This document shows, piece after piece, positions 5,789 to 9,679 of a DNA stretch of 9,679 nt. Below the pieces are notes generated by a model, which did no database searches, was not told where the DNA came from, and saw only the letters and a list, made by a program, of their open reading frames with translations. Position numbers and translations under genes: made by a program. The stretch is taken from contig PKYZ01000674.1 of assembly GCA_003132865.1 (NCBI GenBank), forward strand, positions 16,285 to 25,963. Direction: 5' to 3'. The stretch's first letter is position 1. Each line of letters starts with the position of its first letter. Source of the stretch: Bryobacterales bacterium. Lineage in GTDB: Bacteria; Acidobacteriota; Terriglobia; Bryobacterales; Bryobacteraceae.

Positions 5789-6378
5789 CGCGCGTCCCCG
5801 TTGGCGCTGCCGGCCTCGTTACTGGCCAGCATCAAGGTGTCCTGACGCTTCTTCTCAATATCGAGGTATTGCTCGACGCGCACCTTCAAGTCCTCGGTCT
5901 CCAGGGCATGGCGCTTATCGGAAGCGGCCAGCAACTCTTGCGTCTGGCGGGCCTGGCGCGCTTCGCTCTCGGCCACGGCATCGTTCACCCGCTTGGAAAA
6001 ATCCGCTTGCATCGCGGTGCGGGTTATAGCGGGAGCCGGCGCGGTGGCTTGCGGAATGGGGCGCACGAGGGAGAAGACCACCAGGGCGGCCGAGAGCATG
6101 GCGGCCGAGGCGAAGCCCAATCGCGCGGCGGAGCCCCACAGCGCGTCCCAACCGCGGCGGAATGCGGAGGGCTGGAAGACCGGATCGGACACAAAACCGA
6201 TGCGCTGCGGGATCTCTTCATCGGGCAGCGCGAGCAGGGCGGTTTCGGTGCCGCGCAGCCGGTCGAGATCCTCGCGGCAACTGGCGCAAGTCTTGACATG
6301 GACTTCCGTCAGCCTGCGCTCGTTTTCGGCGAGATCCTTGAAGTAGTAGTCCCTTAGATCGAATGGCGAGCAACTCAT
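5785..6378 (-). CDS. Zinc-finger anti-sigma factor, membrane-anchored
   Basis: The 197-residue protein has the anti-sigma zinc-finger motif HX3CX2C (H27, C31, C34 in EVHVKTCASCRED). A single membrane helix follows at about 84-105 (RLGFASAAMLSAALVVFSLV). Then comes an Ala/Pro linker and a long coiled coil at about 125-182 (ADFSKRVNDAVAESEARQAR onward) that should lie on the outer side. Such proteins bind and silence their partner ECF sigma factor until a signal, redox change or proteolysis frees it. The ATG at 6378 overlaps the sigma stop by four bases (ATGA), as expected for a fixed pair. The long external coiled coil is larger than in minimal anti-sigma factors and may be the sensing part. 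Confidence 0.88.
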   Translation of the reverse strand: MSCSPFDLRDYYFKDLAENERRLTEVHVKTCASCREDLDRLRGTETALLALPDEEIPQRIGFVSDPVFQPSAFRRGWDALWGSAARLGFASAAMLSAALVVFSLVRPIPQATAPAPAITRTAMQADFSKRVNDAVAESEARQARQTQELLAASDKRHALETEDLKVRVEQYLDIEKKRQDTLMLASNEAGSANGDAR

Positions 6379-6941
6379 GACACACCTCGTGCTTTTACGG
6401 GGGCCAGTTCGGCCTTCAGCAGGTCCAGTGCCGTGTACAGCCGCGATTTCACGGTGGAAACCGGGGCGGCCACGATCTCGGCGATCTCCTCGAATTTGAA
6501 GCCCTGGTAGATTTTTAGGATCACGGTCTCGCGCTGGTCGGCGGTGAGTTTGCGCAGCGCGCTCGAAACGGCCAGGGTCAATTCCACCGGAAAGACCGCA
6601 TTGCCGCCAACGGTGGCTGCGCCTTCCAGGGTTTCGGGCTGGAGTTCCTCGGTCTCGCCTTCGGGCCGCCGCTTGCGGAACAGCGAATAGGCCTCGTTAT
6701 GCGCGATGCGGTAGAGCCACGGGGCGAACCGCGCCGGGTCATCCAGTTTGCGGAGATTCTGGTATGCCTTCAAGAAAACGTCCTGACTCAGATCCAGAGC
6801 GTCTTCGCGGTTGGCGACGATGCGCAACAGGTAATTGTAGACGCGCCTCTCCCATCGGGAAATGAGCAGGTTATAGGCCTCCACATCTCCCCGGCGCGCC
6901 TTACGAATCAGGTCGGCATCCTCGACCGCCCGAAGAATCAA
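6375..6941 (-). CDS. ECF-type (sigma-70 region 2 and 4) RNA polymerase sigma factor
   Basis: The 188-residue protein matches ECF sigma factors. Region 2 spans about 10-92 (DADLIRKARRGDVEAYNLLI; RIVANREDALDLSQDVFLKA; FAPWLYRIAHNEAYSLFRKR). Region 4 spans about 122-178, with the helix-turn-helix in GFKFEEIAEIVAAPVSTVKS and RLYTALDLL. The frame is open back to 7433, but sigma homology begins only here. TTG 6941 is chosen: GGAG lies 8 bases upstream (6950-6953) and the length is typical for the family. It heads the operon of anti-sigma factor, exported protein, secretion ATPase and amidohydrolase-fold protein. ECF pairs often drive their own operon, but no clear promoter box was found upstream. 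The target promoters are unknown. Confidence 0.92.
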   Translation of the reverse strand: MILRAVEDADLIRKARRGDVEAYNLLISRWERRVYNYLLRIVANREDALDLSQDVFLKAYQNLRKLDDPARFAPWLYRIAHNEAYSLFRKRRPEGETEELQPETLEGAATVGGNAVFPVELTLAVSSALRKLTADQRETVILKIYQGFKFEEIAEIVAAPVSTVKSRLYTALDLLKAELAPVKARGVS

Positions 6942-6949
6942 AGCTCCGG

Positions 6950-6953
6950 CTCC
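6950..6953 (-). promoter_or_regulatory. Ribosome binding site that sets the sigma-factor start
   Basis: On the minus strand GGAG stands 8 bases before TTG 6941. No equally good site precedes another start codon at the beginning of the sigma homology, so it decides the start. Confidence 0.6.
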
Positions 6954-7142
6954 ATGTGAAATGACGCCCGCGTGGCGGAAAAAGTCTGAAAATACCAGTT
7001 TAGCGGTGTTGTGGGCGGGCAGGCAGCCCAAAGGGCGGGATTGTCCAACTCGGAATTCTTGGATGATCTGAGGAAGTAAGTTCTCTGCGCCTCGTTCGTT
7101 TTTCGATTGGTGCAGTTCCCGCGGCTCGCGCCCGCAGCTCGA

Positions 7143-7171
7143 TTGACGGGGAGGCACCCTAGGGATAAACT
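7143..7171 (+). promoter_or_regulatory. Sigma-70-type promoter (TTGACG, 17 bases, TAAACT)
   Basis: TTGACG (7143-7148) matches five of six -35 bases, and TAAACT (7166-7171) matches four of six -10 bases, with the ideal 17-base spacer. Transcription would start about 7178-7179, at the ATG of the next gene, giving a leaderless message. This is the best promoter in the window. Confidence 0.7.
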
Positions 7172-7178
7172 GAATGCG

Positions 7179-7526
7179 ATGCCTGATATTGATTGGAAGC
7201 TCGTATTGGCGAAGCATTTTGACAAGCCGATTCAAAAAACCGGGAGGCACGCTTATCGGTTGATCCATCCCATCACCATTCGTGTCGATGAAACGGACAT
7301 CTCGCTGCCGAAGGGCAGTCTGTTCGTCTTCGAGCAAGAGGGTGTTGCTGTAGTCCGCGAAAGTGTCCAGAGCGCCGAGAAGTACAATATCGCGCTGAAA
7401 TCGATCTCGTTGGTCACCGTTGAACAGACACATCGAACGTCCGAAGGGCGACTCTGGGGATTTACCTCGATTAGCCGACCCACGAGCGAACCCACCTGCC
7501 GCCTCCGGGGGGCCTTCGGTGCGTAG
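7179..7526 (+). CDS. Small protein of unknown function (115 aa)
   Basis: The protein begins MPDIDWKLVLAKHFDKPIQK. It then has a compact strand-rich core, HAYRLIHPITIRVDETDISL and GSLFVFEQEGVAVVRESVQS, and AEKYNIALKSISLVTVEQ, suggesting a small beta fold. From about residue 88 the tail turns into Ser/Thr/Arg-rich sequence that may be disordered. I recognise no family. The frame is open upstream to 7107, but ATG 7179 is chosen because the promoter at 7143-7171 would start transcription there; no Shine-Dalgarno site exists. It is transcribed away from the sigma-factor operon and shares the 237-base space between them. Confidence 0.6.
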   Translation: MPDIDWKLVLAKHFDKPIQKTGRHAYRLIHPITIRVDETDISLPKGSLFVFEQEGVAVVRESVQSAEKYNIALKSISLVTVEQTHRTSEGRLWGFTSISRPTSEPTCRLRGAFGA

Positions 7527-7910
7527 CAGCCAAGCTAAACCACTACCCTCAGCTTGATCCCGTCGTTGGGCGCATGTCTGCTACGGCTAACTCATTCATT
7601 CTACACCTCTTTATGGATAATATCGGTAGCCATGAAGATCTCACCTCGGGGTGCCGAGGACCGCAAGCGAAATAACCAGGTGTTCCGCGCAGCGGCAGGG
7701 AACGATGCGGCCCGCGCGCTAAATCAAGCGTCGGTTGCAGGGCGATTCGGAGTAGCCGAGAGCCTGCGCCAGCCACTCGGCGCGTGAAGCCGGGGCAGGC
7801 CCAAGCCAACACCCGTGTTTTTAAGCTTCGGCTGCAAGGCCGCTTGGTCACCCACAGTTCTCGCGCTGGCCACAGCCAAAGCGCTGAACGGCGAGGCATT
7901 AGTAGCGTGA
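7527..7910. other. Gene-poor stretch upstream of the CBS-HEPN gene
   Basis: No frame here carries a recognisable domain. The left part has TAATAT at 7618-7623 upstream of a small frame at 7632-7787 (listed separately), and a perfect hairpin at 7644-7659 (CCTCGG / CCGAGG around GGTG). The longest minus-strand frame (7549-7899) is Arg/Pro-rich and has no ribosome site. The segment may be a worn-down repeat or mobile-element remnant. Confidence 0.45.
7632..7787 (+). CDS. Doubtful small reading frame (51 aa)
   Basis: The frame runs from MKISPRGAEDRKRNNQVFRA to FGVAESLRQPLGA. It is Ala/Arg-rich and helical, with no family I know. TAATAT ends 8 bases before the ATG, in line with the leaderless style of its neighbours, and there is no Shine-Dalgarno site. 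A hairpin lies within its first codons. It could equally be chance in a gene-poor stretch. Confidence 0.2.
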   Translation: MKISPRGAEDRKRNNQVFRAAAGNDAARALNQASVAGRFGVAESLRQPLGA

Positions 7911-7916
7911 TAGGAT
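7911..7916 (+). promoter_or_regulatory. Putative -10 box (TAGGAT) of the CBS-HEPN gene
   Basis: TAGGAT ends 6 bases before ATG 7923, the same geometry as at 312-317, 440-445 and 2076-2081. There is no usable Shine-Dalgarno site and no clear -35 box. Confidence 0.45.
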
Positions 7917-7922
7917 GGCTTC

Positions 7923-9059
7923 ATGGCACCCGAGCCTGTTGCGACGTTCACGATCGAGCCACTCATTCCCGAACGCTTGCGGGAGATCGCCGAACAATTG
8001 CGAACTGGCGTGAAACCCGAGCCTAAAACTGTTCGCCAACTGCTCAGCTTTTTCAATGCAGAGCGGCGCGGGTCGTACAAGGTTGGCAAGATCCGGCGCG
8101 CTCTTGACGGTCTTGGGCTAGTCACTGATCCCGACTTTGAAAACATCTGGATCGATGCGGCAATAGAATTCCGCCTTCGCTCCGAGCCTCATAAGGAATC
8201 AGAGCGTGCCCCGGACTCGACAATCGCAGTACCGGATGTTGGGGAAGTACGGGAGCAGCTGGCGCGACCAGAACCTATGACCGAAATCCCGGTCGAAACT
8301 CCGACGGTCACCTCTTCACGGATCACTGATCCGACCTACAGAATCGGCAAACTCCCTGCGGCAAACCAGCGCATCGTCTCAGTGACGCTAGACGAAGACG
8401 TCACCCAAGCCGTGACGAAGATGATGAAGTGGGATTATTCTCAACTCCCAATAATGCAGGGCGTGCGGGACGTAAAAGGAGTCATAAGTTGGAGATCCAT
8501 CGGATCACGCCTCGCACTCGGTGCGCCTTGTGCCAGGGTCCGCGATTGCAGAGACTCACATCGGGGAGTCAGCGCCGACACGTCCTTGTTCCATGCGATT
8601 CCAGCTATCATTGAAGACGGTTATGTGCTAGTGCGTGCTGACGACAAAACCATCAGCGGAATCGTGACGGCAAGTGATTTGAGCCTCCAGTTTCAGCAGC
8701 TTTCCGAGCCGTTTCTGCTGCTTGGGGAGATCGAGCAGCACGTCCGCAAGCTCATCGAAGGCAAGTTCGCTCTTTCAGACTTGCAGGACGCCAAAGATCC
8801 CGCGGATGTTCAACGCTTGGTGGAGCGCGTGGCGGATCTGACACTCGGCGAATACATCCGCTTGCTAGAGAACTCGAATCGCTGGACAATGCTCAAGGTT
8901 AACATTGACCGCGCCATTTTTATTGCGGAACTGAAAGAGGTCAAACGCATCCGAAATGATGTAATGCATTTTGACCCGGACCCCTTGGGCGAAAGCGAAC
9001 TATCAACACTACGTAGCTTCGTCCGCCTTTTGCAGCGACTCGACGAAATACTTCCATGA
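7923..9059 (+). CDS. CBS-domain protein with an N-terminal DNA-binding-like domain and a C-terminal HEPN-like domain
   Basis: The 378-residue protein has four parts. Residues about 15-85 form a small helical domain (KTVRQLLSFFNAERRGSYKV, then IRRALDGLGLVTDPDFEN) that looks like a winged helix. A proline-rich linker follows (86-135). A CBS pair spans about 140-255: IVSVTLDEDVTQAVTKMMKW, then YSQLPIM and VKGVISWRSIG; then AIPAIIEDGYVLVRADD and ISGIVTASDL. The C-terminus, about 262-375, is all helical and holds KRIRNDVMHFDPDPL with an Arg344-X4-His349 motif, as in HEPN RNases; the usual Tyr two residues after His is Asp here. CBS domains commonly bind AMP, ATP or related nucleotides, so a nucleotide-gated RNase is possible, but the activity is inference. 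It lies 79 bases before the MntA/HepT pair. Confidence 0.85.
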   Translation: MAPEPVATFTIEPLIPERLREIAEQLRTGVKPEPKTVRQLLSFFNAERRGSYKVGKIRRALDGLGLVTDPDFENIWIDAAIEFRLRSEPHKESERAPDSTIAVPDVGEVREQLARPEPMTEIPVETPTVTSSRITDPTYRIGKLPAANQRIVSVTLDEDVTQAVTKMMKWDYSQLPIMQGVRDVKGVISWRSIGSRLALGAPCARVRDCRDSHRGVSADTSLFHAIPAIIEDGYVLVRADDKTISGIVTASDLSLQFQQLSEPFLLLGEIEQHVRKLIEGKFALSDLQDAKDPADVQRLVERVADLTLGEYIRLLENSNRWTMLKVNIDRAIFIAELKEVKRIRNDVMHFDPDPLGESELSTLRSFVRLLQRLDEILP

Positions 9060-9095
9060 TTTCCGTGATGATTATCGGTACGCCGCATCCACCGA

Positions 9096-9122
9096 TTGCT
9101 AGGAGGTCGCCCGTAGTATATT
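9096..9122 (+). promoter_or_regulatory. Weak candidate promoter of the mntA-hepT pair
   Basis: TTGCTA (9096-9101) and TATATT (9117-9122) stand 15 bases apart, shorter than ideal. The -10 box is good; the -35 box is doubtful. The pair may also be read through from the CBS-HEPN gene, as no terminator separates them. Confidence 0.3.
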
Positions 9123-9124
9123 GC

Positions 9125-9130
9125 AGGGAG
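9125..9130 (+). promoter_or_regulatory. Ribosome binding site (AGGGAG) that sets the mntA start
   Basis: AGGGAG lies 8 bases before ATG 9139. The in-frame TTG at 9121 lies before this site and would have no ribosome site, so ATG 9139 is preferred. Confidence 0.65.
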
Positions 9131-9138
9131 ACAGAGAT

Positions 9139-9432
9139 ATGCTAACGCTGGACACATTGCGGCGGGAAAAGAGGGCCGAGATCCTGCATCGGGCAGAGAT
9201 ACACGGGTGCCGAAATATCCGGGTGTTCGGCTCAGTGGCCACAGGCGAAAACCGGCCCGACAGCGACATCGACTTCCTCGTGGACCTGGATCAGGGCCGA
9301 GGGTTGCTCGACCTTGGCGGACTGCTCTCGGATCTTCACGATTTGTTGGGTGTCGAAGTGGACCTGGTAGAAACCGGAGGCATTCATCCGTACATTCGGG
9401 ATAGAGTCCTTGCCGAGGCCGTGCCCCTATAG
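9139..9432 (+). CDS. mntA: MntA-type minimal nucleotidyltransferase, antitoxin of a HEPN/MNT pair
   Basis: The 97-residue protein has the minimal nucleotidyltransferase signature GSX10DXD: G31-S32, then D43 and D45, in VFGSVATGENRPDSDIDF. A third acidic residue, D75, lies in VEVDLVET. These hold the metals and the nucleotide. In studied pairs MntA adds AMP units to the conserved Tyr of the HepT toxin and so silences it. Length and layout are typical and all key residues are present. The toxin gene follows after three bases, antitoxin first. Such pairs often stabilise genomic islands or plasmids and can act in phage defence. Confidence 0.93.
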   Translation: MLTLDTLRREKRAEILHRAEIHGCRNIRVFGSVATGENRPDSDIDFLVDLDQGRGLLDLGGLLSDLHDLLGVEVDLVETGGIHPYIRDRVLAEAVPL

Positions 9433-9435
9433 CGT

Positions 9436-9679
9436 ATGCCTGCAAAGGATCCGCTCGTATACTTGATGCACATCCGGGACTGCTGCCGGCGCATCGCCGA
9501 GTACACGTCGACCGGGGGAGCCGACTGGCCTGCCAATGCCCTGATTATGGATGCTGTGTGCCGGAACATCACGATCATCGGTGAAGCTGCGCGCAGACTG
9601 GACGAGCCGTTTCGCCGGGCCCACCCGGCGATTCCTTGGTCGAGCCTTGTTGGCGCGCGCAACATTGTGATGCATGACT
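9436..9679 (+). CDS. hepT: HepT-type HEPN RNase toxin (DUF86), cut by the window end
   Basis: The visible 81 residues match the DUF86/HepT family: DPLVYLMHIRDCCRRIAEYT, then MDAVCRNITIIGEAARRL, then HPAIPWSSLVGARNIVMHD. The catalytic RX4HXY motif is present as R75 and H80; its Tyr codon starts with the last base of the window (t). HepT proteins are all-helical RNases that cut RNA, such as tRNA, when not AMPylated by MntA. ATG 9436 lies three bases after the mntA stop, so translation is coupled. The usual length is about 110-140 residues, so roughly 30 or more are missing. Whether the toxin is intact cannot be seen. Confidence 0.92.
   Translation, partial: MPAKDPLVYLMHIRDCCRRIAEYTSTGGADWPANALIMDAVCRNITIIGEAARRLDEPFRRAHPAIPWSSLVGARNIVMHD

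Noticed and set aside
4811..6357. Further long plus-strand frames opposite the operon (4811-5701, 5725-6357, 5625-6029)
   Set aside because: All mirror well-supported minus-strand genes and carry Arg/Gly/Ala-rich text without motifs.
6942..7433. Upstream extension of the sigma-factor frame
   Set aside because: It shows no sigma homology, crosses the promoter region and runs opposite the gene at 7179. TTG 6941 has a good ribosome site.
1559..7849. Shared 11-mer GCCGCTTGGTC at 1559-1569 and 7839-7849, as possible repeat or element ends
   Set aside because: About ten 11-base matches are expected by chance in a window of this size, and the flanks do not match.
7549..7899. Minus-strand frame of 116 codons as a gene or transposase remnant
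   Set aside because: Arg/Pro-rich text without a recognisable motif, ribosome site or inverted repeats at its ends.

Overview
This is a GC-rich bacterial window with no rRNA, tRNA, CRISPR array or recognisable transposase. The protein families, several TTG/GTG starts, the CTGGGTGCTGGGTT-type simple repeats at gene edges and frequent promoter boxes placed for leaderless transcripts all suggest a soil Acidobacteriota, perhaps of the Solibacter/Bryobacter group. That assignment is inference from style and was not checked by any search.

Layout. (1) Positions 1-305, minus: the N-terminal part of urocanate hydratase (hutU, histidine degradation), cut by the window edge. (2) Positions 440-1530: two very small plus-strand genes (452-568 and 565-687, the second probably frameshifted and once reaching 787). 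They converge on a minus-strand pair: a small helical protein (1303-1530) and a one-pass membrane protein (618-1241). (3) Positions 1531-2075: no convincing gene. (4) Positions 2088-2607, plus: an overlapping DUF4160/DUF2442 gene pair. (5) Positions 6941 down to 2630, minus: one compact operon with an ECF sigma factor, a zinc-finger membrane anti-sigma factor, a small exported protein, a GspE/PilB secretion ATPase and an amidohydrolase-fold protein. The first three gene junctions overlap or are nearly contiguous. (6) Positions 7179-7526, plus: an orphan small gene behind the best sigma-70 promoter of the window. (7) Positions 7527-7910: a mostly gene-free stretch. (8) Positions 7923-9679, plus: a CBS-domain protein with a HEPN-like C-terminus carrying an Arg-X4-His motif, then a MntA (minimal nucleotidyltransferase antitoxin) and HepT (HEPN RNase toxin) pair, the toxin cut by the window end just before its final motif tyrosine.

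How the parts work together. The central operon reads as a surface or secretion module whose expression is set by its own sigma/anti-sigma pair. The anti-sigma membrane segment and the periplasmic coiled coil could sense the envelope and release the sigma factor. The right end reads as a defence or toxin-antitoxin area with two HEPN proteins side by side. One is held by a nucleotidyltransferase. The other is fused to CBS domains, which bind adenine nucleotides in many families.

The most distinctive pattern is regulatory. Five genes (hutU, 452, 2088, 7179, 7923) have a TANNNT hexamer ending 6 or 7 bases before the start codon, and four of them have no usable Shine-Dalgarno site, the exception being 2088 where AGGAG touches the start codon. 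The other genes, including all genes inside operons, mostly have Shine-Dalgarno sites or overlap the gene before them.
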